Source of the DNA: Flavobacterium ustbae
GTDB lineage: Bacteria > Bacteroidota > Bacteroidia > Flavobacteriales > Flavobacteriaceae
Length of the DNA: 64,000 nucleotides
NCBI RefSeq assembly: GCF_003946915.1
Contig: NZ_RPOC01000015.1
Coordinates: 1 to 64,000, forward strand
Direction: 5' to 3'
In this document: positions 17,478 through 26,293 of the stretch, in pieces
Layout of the letters: the number at the start of each line of letters is the position of its first letter
How positions within the stretch are numbered: the stretch's first letter is position 1
Notes under the pieces: generated by a model
What the model saw: only the letters and a program-made list of their open reading frames with translations
What the model was told of the DNA's origin: nothing
Database searches by the model: none
Translations under genes and position numbers: made by a program

Positions 17478-20400
17478 ATGTTAGATAAAATCATTCATTT
17501 TAGTATAAAGAACAAATTCGTTATACTATTATTTACTCTTGTGCTCATTGCATGGGGGAGCTATTCGCTTAAAAAATTACCGCTAGACGCACTTCCAGAT
17601 GTAACCAATAATCAGGTACAGATTATTACTACTGCACCGACACTGGCGAGTCAGGAAGTAGAACAATTAATAACCTATCCGCTTGAAAGAGCTGTAAAAA
17701 CAGTTCCAGATATTATAGAACTTCGTAGTATTTCCCGCTTCGGACTATCGGTTGTAACCGTTGTTTTTGAAGACGATGTTGATATTTACTGGGCTCGCGA
17801 ACAGATTTTTCAGCGTTTAAAACAAGCCGAAGAAAATATTCCAGATTATGTTGACGCTCCAGAATTAGCGCCAATTACAACAGGATTGGGAGAAATTTAC
17901 CAATATGACGTTTATGCCAAAAAAGGGTATGAAAACAAATACAATGCGATAGAATTGCGAACGATTCAGGATTGGATCATTATTCCGCAATTGCAGGGAA
18001 TCAAAGGAGTTGCCGATGTAAGTACTTGGGGCGGTAAATTAAAACAATTTGAAATTGCCGTAAACCCAAATATGCTCAATAGTCTGGGTGTTACAATAAC
18101 CGAAATTTTTGAGGCTTTAGAAAAAAACAATCAAAACACCGGTGGCGCTTATATAGAAAAAGAGCAATACACATATTTTATTCGTGGTGTCGGAATGGCG
18201 AAAGGAGTAAAAGATCTTGAAAACGTAGTGGTTAAAAACCGAAATGGTTCGCCTGTTTTGGTTCGAAATGTAGCGCAGGTTCGCGAAGGCGTAGCATTGC
18301 GTTACGGAGCTTCTACCAAAGATGGAAAAGGAGAGATCGTTTCGGGAATGGTGCTTATGCTCAAAGGCGAAAATTCTAGTGCTGTCGTAAACCGAGTGCA
18401 CGAAAAAATGGCGCAGATTAATAAAAGTCTTCCTGAAGGCGTTGTTGCCGAAGCCTTTATTGATAGAGGAAAACTGGTAGAAAACTCTATCAAGACAGTT
18501 GCCAAGAATTTATTGGAAGGAGCGTTAATCGTGATTTTTGTTCTGATTTTATTTTTAGGAAATCTTCGTGCAGGATTAATTGTCGCTTCGGTTATTCCGC
18601 TTGCCATGCTGTTTGCTGTCATTTTGATGAATGCTTTTGGCGTAAGCGGAAATCTTATGAGTTTGGGAGCTATAGACTTCGGAATCATTGTAGATGGCGC
18701 TGTTATTATTGTTGAAGCCACAATGCATCATTTGCAGAAAATCAAAAGCAAAAAAGAATTAAGCCAAGAAGAAATGGATGCAGAAGTTTACCATTCAGCT
18801 TCCAAAATTAGAAATAGTGCTGCTTTTGGTGAAATAATTATACTCATTGTATATCTGCCGATTCTAGCTTTAATTGGTACAGAAGGCAAAATGTTTAAAC
18901 CAATGGCAATGACAGTCGGCTTTGCTATCATTGGGGCTTTTATTCTTTCGCTAACTTATATCCCAATGATGAGCGCTTTGTTTCTTTCGAAGAAAACAGA
19001 ACATAAAGAAAACTTCAGCGATCGCATGATTGCTTGGCTAGAAAGCTGTTACACGCCATTATTAAAAAAAGCTTTGGAGTTTAAAAAAGTGGTGCTTTCG
19101 CTTGCCGTTGGATTATTTGCGCTTGCGTTTATTGTTTTTCAAAATATGGGTGGCGAATTTATCCCAACGATCGAAGAAGGAGATTTGGCAATCAATGCCA
19201 CAATTATGACAGGAAGTTCGCTTACACAAATGGTCGAAACGACAACCAGATATGAACAGATTCTGAAAGCTAAATTTCCTGAAATAAAAACCATTGTGAC
19301 TAAAATAGGAAGCGGAGAAATTCCAACCGATCCTATGCCAATTGAAAGCGGCGATTTAATTATCGTTTTAAAAGACAAAAAGGAATGGAAAGGAAAATAT
19401 AGTAATTGGGAAGCATTGGCTAATGCGATGAAAAAAGAAATGGAAATAATTCCAGGAGCTAATATCGAAATTTCTCAGCCTATACAAATGCGTTTTAACG
19501 AATTAATGACAGGAAGCCGATCTGATATTGCAATTAAAATTTTTGGTGATGATCTCGAAATTTTAGATGCGAAAGCAACAGAATTAATTTCGAACATAAA
19601 AAAAATTGAAGGTATTGGTGATTTAAAAGCCGATAAAGTTACTGGTTTACCGCAAATTACCATTAAATACGATTACGATAAAATTGCGCTGTACGGATTG
19701 AATATTTCAGATATCAATCAAATTATACGTTCGTCATTTGCGGGAGAAAGTGCTGGAAAAATTTATGACGAAAGCAAGAGATTTGATGTCGTAGTAAGAA
19801 TGGACGAAAATAATCGGAGTGATATTACCGATGTCAGCAATCTGTTTATTCCGCTTCCTAATGGTCAGCAAGTGCCGCTTTCTCAGGTTGCTTCTGTTGA
19901 ATATGAGCAAGGTCCTGTACAAGTCATCCGCGAAGACGGAAAAAGAAGAATTACCGTAGGATTGAACGTTCGCGGAAGAGATATTAAAAGTGTAGTCGAA
20001 GAAATTCAGGCAAAACTGGACAAAAGTTTTAAACTTCCTGCCGGTTATTATGTAACGTATGGCGGACAATTTGAAAATTTAATAGAAGCTTCGCAAAGAC
20101 TTTCTGTGGCTTTGCCAATTGCTTTAGGATTGATTTTAATTCTGCTGTATTTTACTTTCGGAAGCCTAAAACAAGCAGTACTAATTTTTACTGCCATTCC
20201 ATTGTCGGCCATCGGAGGCGTTTTTGCGCTTTCGCTGAGAGGAATGCCGTTTAGTATTTCTGCCGGAATCGGTTTTATTGCTTTATTCGGAATCGCGGTT
20301 CTCAATGGAATTGTACTGATTTCGTATTTCAATCAATTAAAATCGGAAGGTATTTCAGATCCATTCCAGAGAATTTTTATAGGAACTAAAACCCGTTTGC

Positions 20401-20600
20401 GTCCGGTTTTAATGACCGCGGCCGTGGCTTCTTTAGGATTTTTACCAATGGCGCTGTCAACCAGCGGCGGCGCAGAAGTACAGAAACCATTGGCGACAGT
20501 AGTAATAGGCGGATTAATCTCTGCAACTTTATTGACATTAATTATTTTACCGATTTTGTATTTACTGCTGGAGAAGTTTAATCGTGATAGAATTAGTTAA
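17478..20600 (+). CDS. czcA: CzcA-type heavy-metal efflux RND pump
   Basis: This is the proton-driven inner-membrane pump of a tripartite exporter, 1040 residues from the ATG at 17478. An upstream in-frame start at 17412 adds 22 residues that do not fit the family start LDKIIHFSIKNKF. TM4 carries D400, D406 and E413 in DFGIIVDGAVIIVE, the same spacing as the D402/D408/E415 set of Cupriavidus CzcA. That places it in the Zn/Co/Cd class (HME-1) and not the Cu/Ag class, which has A-D-E. Other RND hallmarks: TM1 VILLFTLVLIAWG, porter-domain LPDVTNNQVQI and C-terminal TM block to residue 1040. It is followed by czcC and czcB on the same strand. Confidence 0.93.
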   Translation: MLDKIIHFSIKNKFVILLFTLVLIAWGSYSLKKLPLDALPDVTNNQVQIITTAPTLASQEVEQLITYPLERAVKTVPDIIELRSISRFGLSVVTVVFEDDVDIYWAREQIFQRLKQAEENIPDYVDAPELAPITTGLGEIYQYDVYAKKGYENKYNAIELRTIQDWIIIPQLQGIKGVADVSTWGGKLKQFEIAVNPNMLNSLGVTITEIFEALEKNNQNTGGAYIEKEQYTYFIRGVGMAKGVKDLENVVVKNRNGSPVLVRNVAQVREGVALRYGASTKDGKGEIVSGMVLMLKGENSSAVVNRVHEKMAQINKSLPEGVVAEAFIDRGKLVENSIKTVAKNLLEGALIVIFVLILFLGNLRAGLIVASVIPLAMLFAVILMNAFGVSGNLMSLGAIDFGIIVDGAVIIVEATMHHLQKIKSKKELSQEEMDAEVYHSASKIRNSAAFGEIIILIVYLPILALIGTEGKMFKPMAMTVGFAIIGAFILSLTYIPMMSALFLSKKTEHKENFSDRMIAWLESCYTPLLKKALEFKKVVLSLAVGLFALAFIVFQNMGGEFIPTIEEGDLAINATIMTGSSLTQMVETTTRYEQILKAKFPEIKTIVTKIGSGEIPTDPMPIESGDLIIVLKDKKEWKGKYSNWEALANAMKKEMEIIPGANIEISQPIQMRFNELMTGSRSDIAIKIFGDDLEILDAKATELISNIKKIEGIGDLKADKVTGLPQITIKYDYDKIALYGLNISDINQIIRSSFAGESAGKIYDESKRFDVVVRMDENNRSDITDVSNLFIPLPNGQQVPLSQVASVEYEQGPVQVIREDGKRRITVGLNVRGRDIKSVVEEIQAKLDKSFKLPAGYYVTYGGQFENLIEASQRLSVALPIALGLILILLYFTFGSLKQAVLIFTAIPLSAIGGVFALSLRGMPFSISAGIGFIALFGIAVLNGIVLISYFNQLKSEGISDPFQRIFIGTKTRLRPVLMTAAVASLGFLPMALSTSGGAEVQKPLATVVIGGLISATLLTLIILPILYLLLEKFNRDRIS

Positions 20601-20648
20601 TGAGAAAATTTGATAATTTGATAATTTATTACTGTGTGTAGAAAATAA

Positions 20649-20879
20649 TTTCACGCTCCCGATAGCTATCGGGATTAAAGATTTAAGCAGATTGGGCAGA
20701 TTATTTTAAAAGCAAATCTGCGAGAAACAAAAAAAGTCTCCCGCAGATTAAGCAGATCTAGGAGATTAATTAAAAATAGACTCAAAAAAATCTGCTCAAT
20801 CAGCAAAATCTGCGAGAGAAAAATAAATCAGCGGAATCAGAGTAAATCTTTAATCCCGATAGCTATCGGGAGCGTGAAA
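20649..20879. mobile_element. MITE-like element with 37-bp perfect terminal inverted repeats
   Basis: The left arm (20649-20685) is an exact reverse complement of the right arm (20843-20879) over 37 nt. Each arm contains the palindrome TCCCGATAGCTATCGGGA (20657-20674 and 20854-20871). The 157-nt interior contains GCAGATT/AATCTGC words (CTGCGAGAAAC, CCCGCAGATTAAGCAGAT, ATCTGCGAGAG) and codes for nothing. The element fills most of the gap between czcA and czcC and ends six bases before the czcC ATG. I see no flanking target duplication that I would trust. Confidence 0.85.
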
Positions 20880-20884
20880 CAAAA

Positions 20885-22144
20885 ATGAGAAAAATGAACA
20901 ATTTAATATATATACTCAACATAAAAGACCTTGCGAACTTCGCGAAAAAAACCTTGCGAATTTTGCGGTTAATTGCATTTCTATTAATAAGCACAGCAAC
21001 ATTTGCACAACAGCCAATAAGCCTAGAAAAAGCAATAGAACTTGCCAAAACCAATAACATAGACTTAAAAATTGCCGATAAGGAAATAGAAAAACAAACT
21101 GTGCTTAAAAAAGCTGCTTTTCAGCCCGATGCTTTGCAGGTTCAATATCAGGGTGGCCAATTCAACAGTGTCGATTATGACCATAATGTTTCGATACAGC
21201 AGTTTTTTCCGCTGGGAAATATTACCAAAGCCAATAGGCAATTACAGGAAGAATTGGCAAAATTGGCCGAGAAACGAAAAGCCTTATCTTCTTATGAAAT
21301 TGAAAAGGCGGTGACTTTAGCGTATTACCAGTATTTGTACGGCGTTTCGATTCAGAAACTCAATTCAGAACTCAATGCTATTTATACTAAATTCTTAAAG
21401 AATGCCGAACTACGTTTTAAAACCGGAGAAAGCGGAAACATAGAAGTAATTAGCGCTAAAGCGAAAGTAAAAGAGATAGAAACGCAGAAAGTACAGTTAG
21501 AATATGATTTGGCTATTTATCAGAAGCAATTACAATTTTTTATTCAAACGGATGCGAATATTGTTCCTGATCAAAATACAGCTTTACAATATTCATTGAT
21601 AGAAAATCAGGAAAATACAAAAGCAGAAACTGTAATGACCGATTTTTATCAGCAACAGATTTTGGTGTACCAGAAAGAAGCAGGAACATTTAAGGCCTTA
21701 CGCACGCCAAAAGTCGGTTTAGGCTATTTTGCACAAACCATTAATACAGAATCTTTATTTCAGGGTTTTACGGCAGGATTGCAGATTCCGTTGTTTGGAG
21801 GTGTAAATACAACAAAAGCCAAAGCGGCTGAAATTAGTATTTCGCAGTCGCAAATGGCTTTAGATAAAAACAAAATGATTCTGAATTTGCAGAAAGAAGA
21901 GTTGCAGAACAATTTTAAAAAACAGCAGCAAAATTTAGCGTATTTCCAAAATGAAGGTTTGCATTATGCCAATCAGATTATTGATACGGCACAGAAAAGT
22001 TATGCCAATGGAGATATGAGTTATTGGTCGTATATCAGCTTTTTAAATCAAGCCATTGATATTAAAAAACAATTTGCAGAGGCCACACACAGCTATAATC
22101 AAAGCGCTATCGAGCTTCAATTTCCAACCATCAAAAATTTCTAA
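20885..22144 (+). CDS. czcC: CzcC/TolC-like outer-membrane efflux protein
   Basis: This 419-residue outer-membrane channel subunit has two OEP repeats of paired long helices (about 50-230 and 245-410), the IELAKTNNIDLKIADKEIE opening of the family, and a signal peptide ending FLLISTATFAQ. The N-region of that signal peptide (about residues 14-28, DLANFAKKTLRILRL) is encoded by CTTGCGAACTTCGCG and CCTTGCGAATTTTGCGG. These are the reverse complement of the CGCAAAGTTCGCAA-type intergenic repeat found elsewhere in the window. A second ATG at 20894 gives a start shorter by three residues. The channel would dock to CzcA/CzcB and open to the outside. Confidence 0.9.
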   Translation: MRKMNNLIYILNIKDLANFAKKTLRILRLIAFLLISTATFAQQPISLEKAIELAKTNNIDLKIADKEIEKQTVLKKAAFQPDALQVQYQGGQFNSVDYDHNVSIQQFFPLGNITKANRQLQEELAKLAEKRKALSSYEIEKAVTLAYYQYLYGVSIQKLNSELNAIYTKFLKNAELRFKTGESGNIEVISAKAKVKEIETQKVQLEYDLAIYQKQLQFFIQTDANIVPDQNTALQYSLIENQENTKAETVMTDFYQQQILVYQKEAGTFKALRTPKVGLGYFAQTINTESLFQGFTAGLQIPLFGGVNTTKAKAAEISISQSQMALDKNKMILNLQKEELQNNFKKQQQNLAYFQNEGLHYANQIIDTAQKSYANGDMSYWSYISFLNQAIDIKKQFAEATHSYNQSAIELQFPTIKNF

Positions 22145-22145
22145 A

Positions 22146-23447
22146 ATGAAAAATATATCTAAAAGTTTAACAGTTGATTTAACCGCAAAGTTCGCAATCC
22201 CGATAGCTATCGGGACGCAAAGTACGCAAAGTTTAATTTCCCTGCGTGCTTTGCGTTTTGTCATTTTGCTCCCGATAGCTATCGGGATTGCGGTTACCTT
22301 TCAAAGCTGCGCAGAAAAGAAAACCGAAGAAACACACGAAGAAGAAAAATCGACTACAGAAGTTGCTTTAACGGTTTCTCAGTACAAAACAGTCGGGATT
22401 GAAACAGGAATTGTTGAAGATCGAAATCTGAATAAAATTATCAAAGCAAATGGTTACACGACCGTTCCGCCACAAAATTCTGCGGAGGTTTCGACTTTAA
22501 TTGGTGGCACTATAAAAGACATATATGTTTTGGAAGGCACATTTGTTAATAAAGGAAAGGTTTTGGCTACTATCCAAAATCTGGAGGTGATTGAGATGCA
22601 GGAAGATTACCAATCGGCTATAGCCAATGTTGAATATTTGCAATTGGAGTACAATCGCCAGAAAACGTTGAGCGAAGAAAATGTGAATCCGAGAAAGACT
22701 TTTCAGGAAGTAAAAGCGAAATTAGCAGCAGAAAGGGCGCGTGCGCAAGCGGCAAAAAATAAATTAGACGCTTTGCATGTTTCTACAAAAGGAACGACAT
22801 CTGTTGTTCCTATTGTTTCGCCAATCAACGGTTATGTAGGGAAAATTAATATTGCGAAAGGTGCTTTTGCAAATACTGGAGTATCGCTTTTTGAAGTGGT
22901 TGACAACAGTCAGATGCATTTGGATTTGAATGTTTACGAAAAAGACTTAGGATCAATTTCTGTTGGTCAGGTAATTGATTTTGTATTAACCAACCAGTCC
23001 AATAAATCGATTAAAGGAAAGATTTTCGGAATTAATAAATCTTTTTCTAACGAAAGTAAAACCGTTGCCGTTCATGCAAAAATTGATCCCATTGATGCAA
23101 AAGATCTCATTCCCGGAATGTACGTTTCTGCAAATATTAATATTACGAATGCAACAGTTCCTGCTTTGCCAAAAGATGCCGTAGTGAGAAACGCTGATAA
23201 ATATTTTGTTTTTATTCAGGAAGAAAATCATGCAGAAGAAAAACACGAACATGTAGCAGGCGAAAAAGAGGAAGCTCATGAAGAAGAAATTCATTTTAAA
23301 ACCATTGAAGTAATTCCCGGAACAACCGATTTGGGTTTTACAGAAGTTAAGTTTATAAATGAAATACCAGCTAATGCTAAAATTGTGACCAAAGGCGCGT
23401 TTTATCTACTTTCGGCAATGAAAGGCGGCGGATCGCATGAACATTAA
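22146..23447 (+). CDS. czcB: CzcB-like periplasmic adaptor lipoprotein with repeat-derived signal peptide
   Basis: This 433-residue membrane-fusion protein links CzcA and CzcC. It has a lipobox TFQSC (Cys about residue 55), a barrel-sandwich half beginning AEVSTLIGGTIKDIYV, an alpha-hairpin (about 155-215), then VSPINGYVGKINIAKGAF and beta-barrel domains. A His/Glu-rich insert (HAEEKHEHVAGEKEEAHEEE) and the tail GGSHEH suit metal binding. The residues before the lipobox are unusual. Nucleotides 22181-22296 are a dispersed repeat containing TCCCGATAGCTATCGGGA twice (22198-22215 and 22270-22287), and the second copy encodes LPIAIGI of the hydrophobic core. A TTG at about 22249 could give a normal-length signal peptide of 20 residues. 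The in-frame upstream start at 22056 overlaps czcC and is rejected. Confidence 0.9.
   Translation: MKNISKSLTVDLTAKFAIPIAIGTQSTQSLISLRALRFVILLPIAIGIAVTFQSCAEKKTEETHEEEKSTTEVALTVSQYKTVGIETGIVEDRNLNKIIKANGYTTVPPQNSAEVSTLIGGTIKDIYVLEGTFVNKGKVLATIQNLEVIEMQEDYQSAIANVEYLQLEYNRQKTLSEENVNPRKTFQEVKAKLAAERARAQAAKNKLDALHVSTKGTTSVVPIVSPINGYVGKINIAKGAFANTGVSLFEVVDNSQMHLDLNVYEKDLGSISVGQVIDFVLTNQSNKSIKGKIFGINKSFSNESKTVAVHAKIDPIDAKDLIPGMYVSANINITNATVPALPKDAVVRNADKYFVFIQEENHAEEKHEHVAGEKEEAHEEEIHFKTIEVIPGTTDLGFTEVKFINEIPANAKIVTKGAFYLLSAMKGGGSHEH
22181..22296. repeat. dispersed palindromic repeat embedded in czcB
   Basis: The outer ends AACCGCAAAG and ATTGCGGTT are inverted, and two copies of the 18-bp palindrome flank ACGCAAAGTACGCAAAG and CTGCGTGCTTTGCGT, which are themselves inverted. 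The same order (AACCGCAA, CGCAA, TCCCGA-N-TCGGGA, CGCAAAG) occurs in non-coding DNA at about 45240-45305 on the other strand. That comparison shows the czcB segment is a genomic repeat. It stays in frame throughout. Confidence 0.85.
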
Positions 23448-23513
23448 GTTTTTTTCAAGATGCTGAGGTGCATTGAGTTTCAAAGTTTCAAAGATACTGA
23501 GGTACTGAGGTTT

Positions 23514-23548
23514 AATCAGTTTGTGAAATTCAATTTCGCAAACTGATT
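23514..23548. terminator. bidirectional terminator-like hairpin after czcB
   Basis: AATCAGTTTGTGAAAT (23514-23529) pairs with ATTTCGCAAACTGATT (23533-23548), giving 16 bp with one G-U pair. It lies between converging czcB and the RpiR gene. Flanking TTT and AAAA extend the stem. The surrounding 23455-23600 is octamer- and nonamer-period repeat (for example AAATTTGTG, AAATCCGTG). Confidence 0.75.
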
Positions 23549-23653
23549 AAAACCTTAGAAATTCGTGCAAATTTGTGAAATCCGTGTTCAAAATCCGTTT
23601 TTTTTTTTTCGCGTTTTTGAGATAGCGAATCCGTTTCATTCGCATAAAAAAAA

Positions 23654-24370
23654 CTATTTTTCTAAAGATACTGTTTCTAGTTGCTTAATTACAGCTTCTA
23701 TAAACGCAAAAAAAGTAGTGCGTGTTTTTTCGTGCGGCAACAAATCTGGATTTTGCTGATAATTACTTAAAGTGATAGTGTAATCGTACATTTCTAAAAA
23801 ATCTCTCTGTCCTTCTTCTAAAATAAAAGCGGCTTTACTGTTTTTTGAAATGATGTTCTCGTACAATTCTGTAAAAGATTTAAATTGTCCCGTAACAGAA
23901 AAAATAACAACCAGATTGTTCTTGCTCAATAAATCGTTAATAGATGTTTCGTGAGCAACGGCCCAAATAGGAATGTCTAATAAATTTCGAAGTTTATATT
24001 CAAAATATTGTCCCGCTATAAACGATGGTCCATAACCAAACAGAATAATCTTTTCAAATTTCTTCAAATAGGCTGCAAACTGATTAACAATTTCAGGATT
24101 GAAGTTTTCTAAAAATTTATTTAGGCGCTCACTCTCATCAGCAATTACCATAGATGCATTCCCGCTAATAAAAGCTAAAAATTCCTTGTAAGTCCTAAAA
24201 CCCAACTTTTGCACAAATTTTGAGATTTTAGATGGCGAACAACCGCATAATGACGCAGCATCTGTAATAGATAATGCATCATTTTGTTTTATTTCTTTAA
24301 TTAGAATACTATAAATATTTCTCTCCAGAGAGTTAAGCAGCTCTTTGTTTACAATGTACATTTGTGTCAA
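23654..24370 (-). CDS. RpiR/MurR-family transcriptional regulator
   Basis: This 238-residue regulator has an N-terminal RpiR helix-turn-helix (about 30-65; DAASLCGCSPSKISKFVQKL) and a C-terminal SIS domain (about 105-230; IILFGYGPSF, VVIFSVTGQFKSF) that normally binds a phosphosugar. It is divergent from the FAD oxidase/MFS/SDR/kinase genes with 426 nt between start codons, so it most likely controls that cluster in response to a phosphorylated intermediate made by the FGGY kinase. That link is inferred from gene order. Confidence 0.88.
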   Translation of the reverse strand: MTQMYIVNKELLNSLERNIYSILIKEIKQNDALSITDAASLCGCSPSKISKFVQKLGFRTYKEFLAFISGNASMVIADESERLNKFLENFNPEIVNQFAAYLKKFEKIILFGYGPSFIAGQYFEYKLRNLLDIPIWAVAHETSINDLLSKNNLVVIFSVTGQFKSFTELYENIISKNSKAAFILEEGQRDFLEMYDYTITLSNYQQNPDLLPHEKTRTTFFAFIEAVIKQLETVSLEK

Positions 24371-24574
24371 TCTTTTTAGTAAAAGTATTACAATTTATTA
24401 GTCAATTACCATTCTCCAGCCAATTTTTATGTTTATTCTTCTATTGCTTTTAATAATGAATATTATTATTAGTAAAATTATATAATTTTCCATCCTTGTT
24501 TAATCTTCTTTTTTGTATTAAAAGTGTATTTTAAAGCGTTTTTTTATTCATTTTGGTTTTAAAATATATCATAT

Positions 24575-24590
24575 TATGACAAATGTCATA
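24575..24590. promoter_or_regulatory. candidate RpiR operator
   Basis: TATGACA-AA-TGTCATA is a perfect 7-2-7 inverted repeat about 205 nt from the rpiR start and 103 nt upstream of the -7 element of the catabolic genes. Its size and symmetry suit an SIS-domain regulator dimer. Confidence 0.5.
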
Positions 24591-24692
24591 GTTTTAGATT
24601 TGCCTTTTATTTAAAAAATGATATTATTTTCCTGTTTTTTAAATTAATTAAACATTTTAGGAAAATAAATAATCAATATGAAATATATTTCT

Positions 24693-24700
24693 TACATTTG
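24693..24700 (+). promoter_or_regulatory. -7 element of the catabolic cluster
   Basis: TACATTTG matches TAnnTTTG. Transcription would start near 24707, giving a 5' leader of about 90 nt before the ATG at 24797. No clear TTTG lies at -33, which suggests dependence on an activator or a weak promoter. Confidence 0.5.
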
Positions 24701-24796
24701 CTTCAGCTTAATCGATGTAGTGGCATGTTTTTAATAGAAGCATGGAAGAAAATAAAAGAAATAAAATGGTTTCTAAATCAAAAAACTAAAGAAGCA

Positions 24797-26272
24797 ATGA
24801 AAGAAAATAATGTTATTTTAAAAGACTTAGAAAAGTTTTTACCTCAAGATCAAATTAACATCAATTCTGATGATTTGTATGAAGCATCGGCAGACCGATA
24901 CAAGAAATACGCAAAAGCAAAAAAAGTTTTAGATGTTCCGGCACCAACTGCAATTGTTTATCCTAAAACGGCAGAAGAGGTTTCTGAAATTCTGAGATAT
25001 TGTAATGCGAACGAAATTAATGTAATCCCAAGAAGCGGAAGAACTGCGACCGAAGGAGGTTTAGAAAACTGGAAAGAACAAACTTTAGTAGTTGATGGAA
25101 AAAATTTAAAGAAGATTATAAAAATTGATCCGTATAATTTTCAGGCCACAGCCCAATCTGGAGTTACTTTACAAGAGTTGGAAGATGAAGTTAGAAAACA
25201 CAATTTAACAACAGGGCATTCTCCGCAATCAAAACCGGTTGCCCAAATGGGAGGTTTAGTATCAACACGCAGTATTGGTCAATTTTCAACTTTATACGGC
25301 GGTATAGAAGATATGGTAGTAGGTTTAGAATGTGTTTTTCCTGACGGGCATATTTCGCGTATAAAAAATGTACCAAGAAGAGCAGGAGGGCCGGATATTA
25401 GACATATTGCTATTGGTAATGAAGGTGCTTTGTGTTATATCACAGAAGTTACGGTTAAGTTATTCAGATATTTTCCTCAAAACAACCAATTCTTTGGTTA
25501 TTTATTAAAAGATGTTGATACCGGAATTAAAGTTTTAAGAGAAGTAATGGCAAATGGTTACAGACCATCTGTAGCAAGAGTATATTCTGAAGAAGATGCG
25601 GCTCAGCATTTTAGTCAATTTCATAAAGGGCAGTGCATTTTAATTTTCATGGCAGAAGGAAACGAAAATATGGTAGCCGCTACTTCTGTTGGAATTGAAG
25701 ATGCTGTAGAGAAGTTTAAAGAAGGTATTACAGAGAAAGTAGATCCTTCATTGATTGCGAATTGGTTCAATCATCTTAACTGGACACAGGAAAGAATAGA
25801 AGATGAAATCAGAGATATGGTTAATCATAGCTCTCATGACGGATTTACAACAGAAATTTCTGCCGATTGGGAAAATGTTACAAAAATATACTACAATGTA
25901 ATCGAAAGAATCCGTAAAGAATTTCCAAGAAGCAAAGATATTACTATGCTTGGCGGGCATTCATCTCACAGTTATATCAACGGAACCAATATGTATTTTG
26001 TTTACAATTACAATATCAATTGTGAGCCTCAAGATGAAATGCGTCTTTATCATCATCCAATCCAAACCATAATTGTAGAAGAAACCTTAAAACTAGGCGG
26101 TTCTATGTGTCATCACCACGGAATTGGAAAGTACAGAAACGAGTGGACTAAACAAGAACACGGTAGTGCATACTATATGCTTGAAAAATTAAAAAAGGTT
26201 TTTGATCCTAATGGAATCATGAATTTCGGAACCATTTTCCCTCAGGCAGAAGGCGAAAAATATCAAAAATAA
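24797..26272 (+). CDS. FAD-binding oxidoreductase (VAO/ADHAPS type, YgcU-like)
   Basis: This 491-residue flavoprotein of the vanillyl-alcohol oxidase fold has an N-terminal PCMH FAD domain (about 35-240; PRSGRTATEGG, the SPQSKPVAQMGG loop and IGNEGALCYITEV) and a FAD-oxidase C-terminal domain ending VFDPNGIMNFGTIF. The motif GSMCHHHGIGKYR near residue 440 is like that of alkyl-DHAP synthases and of E. coli YgcU, so the substrate may be a polyol, hydroxyacid or phosphorylated sugar. The start is chosen at MKENNVILKD because an upstream TTG lies on the promoter. It is the first gene of a cluster FAD oxidase-MFS-SDR-FGGY kinase, spaced by 12-25 nt. Confidence 0.85.
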   Translation: MKENNVILKDLEKFLPQDQININSDDLYEASADRYKKYAKAKKVLDVPAPTAIVYPKTAEEVSEILRYCNANEINVIPRSGRTATEGGLENWKEQTLVVDGKNLKKIIKIDPYNFQATAQSGVTLQELEDEVRKHNLTTGHSPQSKPVAQMGGLVSTRSIGQFSTLYGGIEDMVVGLECVFPDGHISRIKNVPRRAGGPDIRHIAIGNEGALCYITEVTVKLFRYFPQNNQFFGYLLKDVDTGIKVLREVMANGYRPSVARVYSEEDAAQHFSQFHKGQCILIFMAEGNENMVAATSVGIEDAVEKFKEGITEKVDPSLIANWFNHLNWTQERIEDEIRDMVNHSSHDGFTTEISADWENVTKIYYNVIERIRKEFPRSKDITMLGGHSSHSYINGTNMYFVYNYNINCEPQDEMRLYHHPIQTIIVEETLKLGGSMCHHHGIGKYRNEWTKQEHGSAYYMLEKLKKVFDPNGIMNFGTIFPQAEGEKYQK

Positions 26273-26293
26273 CAGCCATAAAAAACTAATAGT

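Larger units (their letters stand above)
24371..24796. other. divergent regulatory region of the sugar-type cluster
   Basis: This 426-nt AT-rich gap lies between rpiR and the FAD oxidase. It holds a perfect inverted repeat at 24575-24590 and a -7 element at 24693-24700, listed separately. Nothing coding is visible. An open frame that appears to start at 24698 (TTG) overlaps the -7 element and cannot be a true start. Confidence 0.6.

Noticed and set aside
20649..20879. Insertion sequence with transposase
   Set aside because: The interior is only 157 nt and codes for nothing, so it can only be a non-autonomous element.
17478..23447. Copper/silver (Cus) efflux system
   Set aside because: TM4 of the pump has the D-D-E set of Zn/Co/Cd pumps and not the A-D-E set of CusA, so czc naming fits better.
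24698..24796. Upstream TTG start for the FAD oxidase
   Set aside because: The TTG is part of the -7 promoter element, so it cannot be on the transcript.
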